Both the position numbers and the translations under genes were made by a program. DNA of 5,615 bases from Rubrobacteraceae bacterium (GTDB taxonomy: Bacteria; Actinomycetota; Rubrobacteria; Rubrobacterales; Rubrobacteraceae): contig JACCSM010000538.1 in NCBI GenBank assembly GCA_013698525.1, positions 1 to 5,615 of the forward strand, written 5' to 3'. Shown here piece after piece: positions 1-4,625 of this stretch. The notes under the pieces were generated by a model. That model was not told the origin of the DNA. It saw only the letters and a program-made list of their open reading frames with translations, and did no database searches. Positions within the stretch are counted from its first letter, which is position 1; the number at the start of each line of letters is the position of its first letter.

Positions 1-1
1 G

Positions 2-97
2 ACCCCATCGGAATTCGCAGGGGAGGCGGATCTCGGTGGCAAGCAAGTGAACACAGGCAAGCCAGAGGAGCTAGAATCGGCACTCACACTCTCATAG
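2..97 (+). CDS. C-terminal fragment of an unidentified protein (partial at left edge)
   Basis: The second forward frame is open from the left edge to a TAG at 95-97 and encodes about 31 residues ending in GKPEELESALTLS. The residue mix (acidic, Leu/Glu helix-like end) looks more protein-like than the neighbouring frames, but no family can be named from so short a tail. If the tRNA-Thr fragment at 467-510 is an attachment site, this would be the last gene of the integrated element to the left. It could equally be a chance open frame. Confidence 0.3.
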   Translation, partial: TPSEFAGEADLGGKQVNTGKPEELESALTLS

Positions 98-178
98 CGC
101 CTGGTACAGAAAACAGGGGCAGGCCACACGGGGCCATCACCGAGCGGAAGCGAAACACGAGTGTAGAGGGTCTACCCT

Positions 179-382
179 TCACCGACAGGACACCGGCACG
201 GTGGCGTTGTGACGGCCGGACATTAGCTCCCTGGGGGTCCTGGTTCTCACGCCCCGCTGCACACGCCTCGGTAATCTCCTTACCGACGCCAGAAGCCTCA
301 CTCGGAGTACGAATTGTCGATCACGAATGTACTGCAACTGGTACTGCAACCGGGCTGCTACGCCCCGGTACGCACTGGACAT
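179..382 (-). CDS. Small unrecognised ORF with a good ribosome binding site
   Basis: This frame encodes 67 residues, is very rich in arginine, and begins MSSAYRGVAARLQYQLQYIR. I recognise no family. Its main support is a GGAGG seven bases before the ATG (complement of 390-394) and a GC-biased third codon position. Against it, the C-terminal half is monotonously Arg/Pro/Val-rich, as in antisense or random GC-rich frames. Another frame over 94-330 gives an equally plausible helical stretch (GVGKEITEACAAGREN), so this may be the frameshifted remains of a larger gene or not a gene at all. It lies just left of the tRNA-Thr scar, inside the presumed integrated element. Confidence 0.25.
   Translation of the reverse strand: MSSAYRGVAARLQYQLQYIRDRQFVLRVRLLASVRRLPRRVQRGVRTRTPRELMSGRHNATVPVSCR
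330..353 (+). repeat. 12-bp tandem direct repeat
   Basis: TACTGCAACTGG at 330-341 is followed immediately by TACTGCAACCGG at 342-353, with one mismatch. It lies about 115 bases left of the tRNA-Thr fragment. Short direct repeats close to an attachment core can be arm-type integrase sites, but two copies could also be accidental. Confidence 0.5.
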
Positions 383-466
383 ACCAAGGCCTCCGGATCA
401 ACGAAAACCGCATAAACACGCGGGTTTCCGGACGTACCAGAACGGGCTAGAACGCGCGCAAGCAAA

Positions 467-510
467 CTCGTAATGAGATGAGGTCAGCGGTTCGAGTCCG
501 CTCGTCGGCT
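467..510 (+). other. 3' part of tRNA-Thr(CGT); probable attachment-site scar
   Basis: The anticodon loop CTCGTAA (467-473, anticodon CGT at 469-471) is followed by TGAG. There is a perfect T arm, AGCGG (486-490) / TTCGAGT (491-497) / CCGCT (498-502), then the 3' acceptor strand CGTCGGC (503-509) and discriminator T510. No CCA is encoded. The 5' half is absent: the bases before the loop (GCAAA) do not pair with TGAGA, no D arm or 5' acceptor GCCGACG is present, and the variable region is two bases longer than usual. Tyrosine-recombinase elements integrate into tRNA 3' ends and leave such a copy at the far end. I infer that this is that end, with the element to the left and the original downstream sequence to the right. 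Confidence 0.7.
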
Positions 511-525
511 CTTCTTTTTATCGCG

Positions 526-546
526 ATTTGCAGGTAAAACGCAAAT
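526..546 (+). other. Small inverted repeat after the tRNA fragment
   Basis: ATTTGC (526-531) and GCAAAT (541-546) pair around a nine-base loop, after the T-rich stretch TTCTTTTTAT (512-521). The T-rich run directly after the tRNA 3' end could be the old tRNA terminator tract; the hairpin itself is weak. From 547 to 662 I see nothing coding. Confidence 0.25.
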
Positions 547-662
547 GGGATGGAGCTCCCGTAGAAATGCCGGAGCCACTGTACACCAACCGGGGCGTGC
601 ACCGTGGATCCCGCCTCCGATTCGTCGGCGTGTGCGATGGAGGTACCCATGCGGAAGCGAGG

Positions 663-1133
663 CTACCCGCGGTTCGCTTCTTGCCCTATCTCGCGCAGAA
701 ACTCCCCGGGAGTCAGGATACGGGCCAGGGTGCGCCCCTCGCCGTCTTTGACGGCCCGATCCGGAAGGTCGAGCAGGTGGCGGTCGACTGATACGAGGTA
801 GGAGTCGCCGCCTCCCAGGGACCCCGCGAGCCCGACGAGGTACTCGTCGTCCGGGTCGGCTTCCACGGCGCCTCGGACCACACTCTCAGCCGGGTCCCTT
901 ACGACCTCGGCTCCGTGGTGCAGCCAGCTCACGTACTCGGTCGCATCTTCGTAGGTGAGGTACCGGCGGAACTTTTCCCGCGCAAGGACCGTTTGCAGTT
1001 CGTGGAGCAGGCGTGGTGAAATGACAAGGTCGAATTCGCCCGCCATCCAGCGTCTCAGTACCTCCCACGGCGCGCCCTTCTCGGAGATGGCAGCACTGAT
1101 CAGGACGCCAGGGTCGACTACCGCGTGGGCTAC
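663..1133 (-). CDS. PIN-domain toxin, COG1569 type; start codon abnormal
   Basis: This is a putative single-strand-specific RNase toxin partnered by the antitoxin gene just upstream. From the first ATG (1044-1046) there are 127 residues, but the family's N-terminus lies further upstream in the same frame. It reads AVVDPGVLISAAISEKGAPW and supplies the first conserved Asp of the PIN active site. Downstream are SPRLLHEL (conserved Glu), DPDDEYLVGLA, and GGGDSYLVSVDRHLLDL with the later acidic residues, then the typical tail ILTPGEFL. The full-length frame starts about 1133 and gives about 156 residues, the normal length for the family. No ATG, GTG or TTG exists there: the codon after the AGGGAGG ribosome site (1144-1138) is GTA at 1133-1131, overlapping the antitoxin TAG. 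Either GTA initiates weakly, the start has mutated and the toxin is silent, or a shortened protein lacking the first Asp is made. Confidence 0.8.
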   Translation of the reverse strand, partial: VAHAVVDPGVLISAAISEKGAPWEVLRRWMAGEFDLVISPRLLHELQTVLAREKFRRYLTYEDATEYVSWLHHGAEVVRDPAESVVRGAVEADPDDEYLVGLAGSLGGGDSYLVSVDRHLLDLPDRAVKDGEGRTLARILTPGEFLREIGQEANRG

Positions 1134-1411
1134 GGCGCCTCCCTGCGCTCCCGCCTCATGGCATGCAGCTCTTCGTTGGCGAGGCTTATTGCCTCTTCCT
1201 CGGAGAGCGGCTCGACGCCTTCCTCCCTACGACGACGCTCGAGGCCTGCGAAAAACCCGCCTAAGCTATTCGACCGCCTGGGCGCCAGGACGAGGTAGCT
1301 GCGCACGATCTCCTCCAGCAGCTCGCCCTCCGTGCGGCTTTGTTCGCGGGCCTTGGCCCGCAGCTCCTGCAAGAGCCCGGCGTCGATCTCGGTTCGTTGC
1401 TTCTCGGCCAT
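1130..1411 (-). CDS. Ribbon-helix-helix antitoxin (VapB/CopG-like) of the PIN toxin
   Basis: The product has 93 residues. Positions about 5-41 (RTEIDAGLLQELRAKAREQ through EEIVRSYL) fit a ribbon-helix-helix DNA-binding fold: a short strand followed by two helices. Positions about 50-93 are a charged helical tail (GGFFAGLERRRREEGVEPLS onward) of the sort that wraps around and inhibits the PIN toxin. The ATG at 1411 has AGGAG eight bases upstream (complement of 1420-1424). The TAG at 1132-1130 overlaps the toxin's expected start, so translation of the two is coupled. Such antitoxins normally repress their own operon, and a pair of direct repeats lies 31 bases upstream. The family is assigned from overall pattern; RHH antitoxins vary widely in sequence, so subfamily and gene symbol are left open. 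Confidence 0.8.
   Translation of the reverse strand: MAEKQRTEIDAGLLQELRAKAREQSRTEGELLEEIVRSYLVLAPRRSNSLGGFFAGLERRRREEGVEPLSEEEAISLANEELHAMRRERREAP
1138..1144 (-). promoter_or_regulatory. Ribosome binding site for the PIN toxin
   Basis: On the minus strand AGGGAGG lies inside the last antitoxin codons, four bases before GTA (1133-1131). It indicates that toxin translation was meant to begin at about 1133, not at the ATG at 1046, which is about 90 bases away. Confidence 0.55.
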
Positions 1412-1441
1412 CTTTGCGTCTCCTGAGCCCTATTTTCGCAC

Positions 1442-1457
1442 ACCGCGTAGACCGCGT
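1442..1457 (-). promoter_or_regulatory. Candidate operator of the RHH-PIN operon
   Basis: ACCGCGT occurs at 1442-1448 and again at 1451-1457, a 9-bp period, within the promoter region of the antitoxin. Ribbon-helix-helix dimers typically bind closely spaced short repeats, so autoregulation here is a reasonable inference. No clear -35/-10 pair is visible beside it. Confidence 0.35.
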
Positions 1458-1475
1458 GGTGAAACTAGCCTAGCT

Positions 1476-1795
1476 TTCGCCACCCTCGTTTACAGGCAGA
1501 ACCGTGAAGGACAACCTCTCTCCCTGGATGAGCTGCTTGCTCTCAATCACCTCCAGAATGAGCGGCATGTGGACGTGAAGGCCGTGGGGAGATTGATCCA
1601 GTAAGGTGAAGCGCGAGCCAGGGCGGTTTTGGAGCGAGGCCTGGTCGAAGCACACGGACGAATAACACGGCTGGACACCATGGAGCTTTGCAACGTCAGC
1701 GGTAACCAGGCCAGCCACCTTCTGCGACGTATGGCCCCCGAAGGAAAACTGAGACAAGAAGGCCAAAACGGGGCGCCTACTACGTCAAGGGATAA
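1476..1795 (+). pseudogene. Remnant of an AlbA_2-type ATP-binding regulator (C-terminal winged-helix part)
   Basis: The frame starting near 1476 reads FATLVYRQNREGQPLSLDEL, then LLALNHLQNERHVDVKAVGRLIQ split around its middle. It meets TAA at 1602-1604 and continues in the same frame as GEARARAVLERGLVEAHGR, then ITRLDTMELCNVSGNQASHL. Finally it shifts frame near 1762-1771 to end RGAYYVKG with TAA at 1793-1795. From memory, this order (a helical DELL..L..ERR segment, an AEARAVLERLVERGLVEA winged helix, then an ITR..MELCGLS..QAS.LLRRL winged helix ending in GAYYV) is the C-terminus of ATP-binding proteins with an AlbA_2 DNA-binding domain (COG2865-like). Three lesions are visible: the premature stop, fusion of the two winged helices with loss of the segment between, and the frameshift. 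The ATPase-like N-terminal part is missing, and in its place stands the toxin-antitoxin operon. Confidence 0.7.
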
Positions 1796-2222
1796 TCGAC
1801 TCAGGTGTCCGTATCCCTTACGCGCAATGCGCATATCTCGCGCACATTCGAAGGCGCTAGGAATCCCGCGAAACATCGGCCTTATCGACCCCCCGTCGGC
1901 ACGCAGGAATCCGTAGGTTCAGTAGGCTGCTCAGTCCGTCTTACCATCGTGGCCGATGTGGTCAGCACACCCCGAGCCTTACGCCCTACTCCATCGGTGA
2001 GGGTGCGACGGAGTCGAAACTCTACGGGACGGGCCACAGAGCGCCGCAAAGAGTCGCTCCCGCGCGGCCCACAGACCGCCCTAAAGGCGTTGGCTGCATA
2101 CCCTTTTTAGCCGGCTGCAGTGAGGGAGAGGACGGGCTTTCAGCCCACCTCGTCATTGGACGGCGCGAAAGGAGCGGTACGGACGTTCGCATAGCTCGGA
2201 TACACTCAAGTTCTCGTGCCGA
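1796..2222 (+). other. Stretch with no recognisable gene
   Basis: No frame on either strand gives a family I know. Several frames are open for 60 to 100 codons, as expected in GC-rich DNA. Two near-identical short strings recur: GGCCACAGA at 2032-2040 and GGCCCACAGA at 2067-2076. The most ordered element is the hairpin at 2128-2151, listed separately. The region may be eroded mobile-element or pseudogene DNA. Confidence 0.5.
2128..2151 (+). other. Strong stem-loop, possibly an insertion-sequence end or terminator
   Basis: GAGG (2128-2131) pairs with CCTC (2148-2151) and GGGCT (2134-2138) pairs with AGCCC (2142-2146) around a TTC loop. A small AC/A internal loop separates the two stems. No T-run follows, so it is not a classical intrinsic terminator on this strand. 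A GGGCTTTCAGCCC hairpin shortly after a decayed region resembles the subterminal hairpins of IS200/IS605-type elements, but no transposase remnant accompanies it. Confidence 0.4.
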
Positions 2223-2891
2223 TCATGCCCGCTTTCGGCGCAGTCCCGGTCGCTTCCGTTCGGCGGCGCGCCGTGGAGGAAGCGCGTATCGTTCGCGGGT
2301 CCGTTTGTCGAAGACGTGGATCGGGTCGTGCTTGACCGTAGGGCCGGGTAGTCTACCCACCTCGGCTAAAAGATCCAACAGAACGGTCATGCGTGCGGTA
2401 CTCAGCGCGCTGGCGATCAGCGTTTGCCGGTGCTGGAGCTCGATATCACCGAAACATATGATCCCATACTCGCTTTCCAAGGCCGGTTCTCCCCAGAGGG
2501 TCCAAAACGCGCGATCAGGGGCATCTTCGACGCAGAAGAGCCGGAGATCATCCATCAAACGCTCGTGTATGGCGGAGCCATCGACCGCGCGAAACGTGGC
2601 GGATTGCGGAGCGAGCAAGCCGTAGCCCTGCAAGCCCGGGTTGGGGCACACCGGCTGCCAGTAGGGGAGTGCTTTACAGCAGCGCGCATAGGATTTGCCG
2701 CTGCCACACAGACAGTCCTCCGCCGACGCTACGGGGAGGTAAGTGACCATCTGTTGTTTCAAGCCGGGCATCTCGGGATCGGGAGCTGCGGGATCGGGCT
2801 GCCAGTAGGTCCAAAAGCACAGGAACCCGCCATTCATGTCCAGGTCCGGCTGGGCGTCCGGGAGCGTCGGAATCGTGTAGTTTTGTCCCAT
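2223..2891 (-). CDS. SEC-C motif zinc-binding protein of unknown function
   Basis: The protein is 222 residues from ATG 2891, or 224 from the in-frame GTG at 2897. I prefer ATG 2891 because GGGGTGATC directly before it matches the 16S tail complement, while GTG 2897 lies within that same string. The SEC-C motif DCLCGSGKSYARCC is at residues 61-74 in the GTG numbering, with zinc ligands C62, C64, C73 and C74, as at the C-terminus of SecA. Around it are YWQP-type aromatic segments, once before (31-34) and once after (79-82) the motif. The middle part (110-185) is a helical region I do not recognise, and the last 26 residues are strongly basic (ERKRPGLRRKRA at the end), which suggests nucleic-acid contact. 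The stop of the preceding minus-strand frame lies two bases before the ATG, so the two are translationally coupled. The function is unknown. Confidence 0.85.
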   Translation of the reverse strand: MGQNYTIPTLPDAQPDLDMNGGFLCFWTYWQPDPAAPDPEMPGLKQQMVTYLPVASAEDCLCGSGKSYARCCKALPYWQPVCPNPGLQGYGLLAPQSATFRAVDGSAIHERLMDDLRLFCVEDAPDRAFWTLWGEPALESEYGIICFGDIELQHRQTLIASALSTARMTVLLDLLAEVGRLPGPTVKHDPIHVFDKRTRERYALPPRRAAERKRPGLRRKRA

Positions 2892-2900
2892 GATCACCCC
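2892..2900 (-). promoter_or_regulatory. Extended Shine-Dalgarno of the SEC-C gene
   Basis: The minus strand reads GGGGTGATC immediately before ATG 2891, complementary to the end of 16S rRNA (AGGAGGTGATC type). It contains the TGA stop (2896-2894) of the upstream frame, so ribosomes finishing that frame can restart here. It is the reason for choosing ATG 2891. Confidence 0.45.
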
Positions 2901-3235
2901 ATGCCCAACACGTACTTATACAGTCTGGTAATCGCCCTATCGTACCACAAGGTGTTCGCTCGGACGGATGCACGTCTGGCTCGTCGCTGCCCGCGGTACC
3001 GATACGGCGCGATCCCGTACCGCCGCAACAAGGCGATCAACAAGCGCCGTGACCACCGATCCGATAGCGAGGATCGGTACTCGACCGCGGGAACTTCCTT
3101 CCCTACCTCACCTAGTCGGGCAAGGATGCGTTCCCACGCCCGTTGGGCTGCGAGCCGCTCGCCTTCGGTGCCGGATCGGGCGAACAGCGCCTCAATCTGG
3201 AAGCAGTGTGGAATCTCTACAGACCCTGGCGTGGG
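2894..3235 (-). pseudogene. Uncharacterised charged protein, 5' end lost or unusual start; coupled to the SEC-C gene
   Basis: A minus-strand frame is open from after a TAA (3238-3236) to TGA at 2896-2894. It reads like a real protein: SVEIPHCFQIEALFARSGTE, then GERLAAQRAWERILARLGEV, a DRWSRRLLIALLRRYGIAPY segment, YRYRGQRRARR, and a tail ending AITRLYKYVLGMG. The alternation of amphipathic helices and a basic patch, with no low-complexity bias, is much more protein-like than the opposite strand. No ATG, GTG or TTG occurs in frame before the TTG-TTG pair in RRLLIALL, which would leave only about 50 residues. GTA at 3220-3218 precedes EIPHCFQ, where a start would be expected. So the gene is either truncated near 3238, mutated at its start, or uses a rare start. 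Its stop sits two bases before the SEC-C ATG, giving a two-gene unit. I cannot name the family. Confidence 0.55.
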
Positions 3236-3238
3236 TTA

Positions 3239-3430
3239 ATGCTCCAGATCGATCTACCACTGCTCGTGTTGGGGACGCCAGCTATGTTCTTCTTCGAGCG
3301 CGGATCCACCCCGAGGTGGTTGATAAGCACGTTTGCGCTCTGGGGATGGGCCCTCGTGCTGCTCGCCGTGGCACTCTATTTCATCCTCCAAATACTACAA
3401 GATGCCTTCACCACCTTGCCGGGCACGTAA
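3239..3430 (+). CDS. Small two-helix membrane protein (hypothetical)
   Basis: From ATG 3239 the product is 63 residues with two hydrophobic stretches, about 5-19 (DLPLLVLGTPAMFFF) and about 29-53 (ISTFALWGWALVLLAVALYF onward). A short polar turn containing ERGSTPRW lies between them. This pattern is specific enough to suggest a genuine inner-membrane hairpin protein. Earlier in-frame starts exist (GTG 3206, TTG 3143), but that stretch is occupied by a more convincing minus-strand frame, so ATG 3239 is preferred. The ribosome site is weak (GTGGG before TTA-ATG). No family is recognised. The gene could itself be the tail of a longer membrane protein cut by the same rearrangement that removed the start of the minus-strand neighbour. 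Confidence 0.45.
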   Translation: MLQIDLPLLVLGTPAMFFFERGSTPRWLISTFALWGWALVLLAVALYFILQILQDAFTTLPGT

Positions 3431-3513
3431 TGAGGCTGTCCCTTCTTGGGAATCAATTTCTCGCTACTTGTGGGTTCGCACTCTCCGCTGCCTCGAGGGT
3501 TCAGGCAGAGCGT

Positions 3514-3519
3514 TACAAT
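3514..3519 (+). promoter_or_regulatory. -10 box for the DUF433 gene, probably leaderless
   Basis: TACAAT lies six bases before ATG 3526. A transcript would begin at or next to the A of the ATG, so the gene would be leaderless, and no Shine-Dalgarno is present. No good -35 is seen 16-18 bases upstream. Confidence 0.5.
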
Positions 3520-3525
3520 AGCGAG

Positions 3526-3948
3526 ATGGAAGCGCGCTACCTTACCAACGAGAGCGGAGAACGCATAGGCGTCGTGTTGGACGTCGCCGAGTACGAGTGC
3601 CTCAGACGGTCCGCCGAAGAGGCGGCGAGGGCGGAGCGGCATCCCGGCATAGCGTTCCGCGGGACGGAGGGCAGCCGTCGCGCGTGGGTGTCCGGCACAG
3701 CGCTCGATGTGTGGGAGATCGTCGTCGGCCACGAGGAGATGGGCCGGCAAAGGCTCCTCGAAGAGACGGGCATCTCCGAAGACCACCTCGACGCCGCCCT
3801 GGCCTACCATCGAGCTTATCAGGATGAGGTGGACCAGAAGATCCAGGAGAATGCACGTCCGCTGCGATACTGGCGAGAGCGCTACCCGAACCTGAACCTC
3901 CAGGCCATCGAGCACCGACCGGAAGCCGGCGCTCCCCGGGTTTCTTGA
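3526..3948 (+). CDS. DUF433-domain antitoxin-like protein with a Phd-like N-terminus
   Basis: The protein has 140 residues. Positions 5-26 (YLTNESGERIGVVLDVAEYE) match the N-terminal strand pattern of Phd/YefM-type antitoxins. Positions about 39-106 carry the DUF433 pattern: HPGIAFRG, a R-x-A-W-V-SGTALDVWEIV segment, ETGISEDHLDAALAYHRAY, a winged-helix-like DNA-binding domain. A C-terminal extension (107-140) has aromatic and charged residues (LRYWRERYPNLNLQAIEHRP). DUF433 proteins are usually antitoxins whose next gene encodes a PIN-like DUF5615 toxin. Here the next gene is DUF6883, which overlaps by three bases (the TGA stop lies within TTGA). ATG 3526 is chosen over longer in-frame starts because the -10 box TACAAT ends six bases before it and the upstream residues look random. 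DNA binding and autoregulation are inferred from the family. Confidence 0.85.
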   Translation: MEARYLTNESGERIGVVLDVAEYECLRRSAEEAARAERHPGIAFRGTEGSRRAWVSGTALDVWEIVVGHEEMGRQRLLEETGISEDHLDAALAYHRAYQDEVDQKIQENARPLRYWRERYPNLNLQAIEHRPEAGAPRVS

Positions 3949-4343
3949 GCGAATCGGCCGGGCGGCACCAGCCGTCCGTCGAGTGGTTCGCCGGCGGCAT
4001 CATCGATCGCGAAAGAAAGCTGAGTGGTTACCTGCTCTCGTCGACCCATCCCGACGGCAGGAACAAGCTCAGGCTCTGGCGCAGCGTCTTCGGCATCGGG
4101 GAGGGCGATGCGGAGCTGCTGGAGCGCCTGATCCGCGAGCAGCTAGTACAAGCCCAGCCCAAAGAGCAGGAGGGCAAGACCCCGCCCGAAGGGTTGCCTG
4201 AGGTGATCCGCAGGTGGGAGCTCGTGATACCCAGCTTCCGAGGACCCAATGGCAACGTCGGCCCCGTGCTGACCGCTTGGGCCCTGGACCCGGTCGTCGG
4301 CGAAGCCAGTCCGCACCTGGTGACCGCCTTCCCGCTCGTCTAG
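3945..4343 (+). CDS. DUF6883 domain protein
   Basis: This frame gives 132 residues from TTG 3945, whose last two bases overlap the DUF433 stop; no ATG or GTG exists nearby in frame, and coupling to the preceding gene explains the poor start. The domain spans about 21-132: DRERKLSGYLLSSTHPDGRN with K25, Y29, H35, G38 and K41 in the usual order, then a helix-rich linker (AELLERLIREQL). The second conserved half is WELVIPSFRGPNGNVGPVLT, AWALDP and a final strand HLVTAFPLV. The family is known to me as a compact domain of unknown function, often beside DUF4926 genes as here, and in some cases linked to toxin-type proteins. No catalytic assignment is made. By position it takes the slot of the toxin in a DUF433 operon. 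Confidence 0.85.
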   Translation: MSESAGRHQPSVEWFAGGIIDRERKLSGYLLSSTHPDGRNKLRLWRSVFGIGEGDAELLERLIREQLVQAQPKEQEGKTPPEGLPEVIRRWELVIPSFRGPNGNVGPVLTAWALDPVVGEASPHLVTAFPLV

Positions 4344-4367
4344 GGCACCTACCTTACGACCCTACGT

Positions 4368-4373
4368 TATAAT
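4368..4373 (+). promoter_or_regulatory. -10 box for the DUF4926 pair, probably leaderless
   Basis: TATAAT is followed by seven bases and then ATG 4381, so the transcript would start at or one base before the ATG. No Shine-Dalgarno is present. The hexamer is the consensus, but the -35 region (GCACCT at 4345-4350 for a 17-bp spacer) is poor. Confidence 0.6.
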
Positions 4374-4380
4374 CGCAGAC

Positions 4381-4623
4381 ATGGCACAAAGAACGCGCAC
4401 AACCTACGAAGAGTTGGAGACAGTAGCCATCCCCGAGGACGTCCCGGAGCTCGGCGTCGAGGCCGGCACAACGGGAACCATCGTTAACGTCTACGAAGGT
4501 GGCCGGATGCTACTGGTGGAAATCGGCCGCGAGGACGGCACAAGCGTCGGGCTCGTCGACCTCGAAGTCGGAGAGGACGGCTCTCTGCGCCCGATCTCCT
4601 CCACGCCCTTCAGTTCCCGTTAG
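4381..4623 (+). CDS. DUF4926 protein, first copy
   Basis: The product is 80 residues, the normal size for this small beta-rich family. The core is at about 11-60: ELETVAIPEDVPELGVEAGT, then TGTIVNVYEGG, RMLLVEIGREDG and TSVGLVDLEV. This follows the family scheme of a D-x-P-E-x-G-x-x-x-G-x-x-GT-V turn and a later V-E-F/I-x-x-x-DG strand. It is acidic overall. It starts seven bases after a consensus -10 box, probably from a leaderless message, so it can be expressed apart from the DUF433-DUF6883 pair. Two bases separate it from a second copy. DUF4926 proteins commonly neighbour DUF6883, and an inhibitor or immunity role for them has been an attractive guess; nothing in the sequence proves it. 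Confidence 0.85.
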   Translation: MAQRTRTTYEELETVAIPEDVPELGVEAGTTGTIVNVYEGGRMLLVEIGREDGTSVGLVDLEVGEDGSLRPISSTPFSSR

Positions 4624-4625
4624 CC

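Noticed and set aside
1..450. Forward frame 1 open for about 149 codons from the left edge to TAG at 448-450
   Set aside because: No start codon inside, no family resemblance, no third-position GC bias, and no integrase signature residues; probably chance.
447..650. Minus-strand 67-residue frame ending in RADERTRTADLISLRVC
   Set aside because: The ADERTRTAD-type string is the well-known artefact of translating the antisense strand of a tRNA; it covers the tRNA-Thr fragment.
955..1473. 172-residue forward frame opposite the toxin-antitoxin operon
   Set aside because: Arg/Ala/Pro/Ser-rich antisense shadow of two convincing minus-strand genes.
1470..1876. Two minus-strand frames of about 100 residues over the regulator remnant
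   Set aside because: They are antisense to the plus-strand winged-helix remnant, which shows clear family residues; no ribosome site or family pattern on the minus strand.
2915..2920. TATAAG on the minus strand as a -10 box for the SEC-C gene
   Set aside because: It encodes the Tyr-Lys of the upstream coupled frame and has no correctly spaced -35, so it is more likely coding than promoter.
2424..3239. 271-residue forward frame
   Set aside because: It is antisense to the SEC-C gene and to the coupled minus-strand frame, and its composition is that of a shadow frame.
2968..3525. N-terminal extension of the DUF433 gene to an ATG at 2968
   Set aside because: The extension runs opposite a minus-strand coding frame and through the membrane ORF in another frame, and looks random. 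The family match and the -10 box both place the start at 3526.
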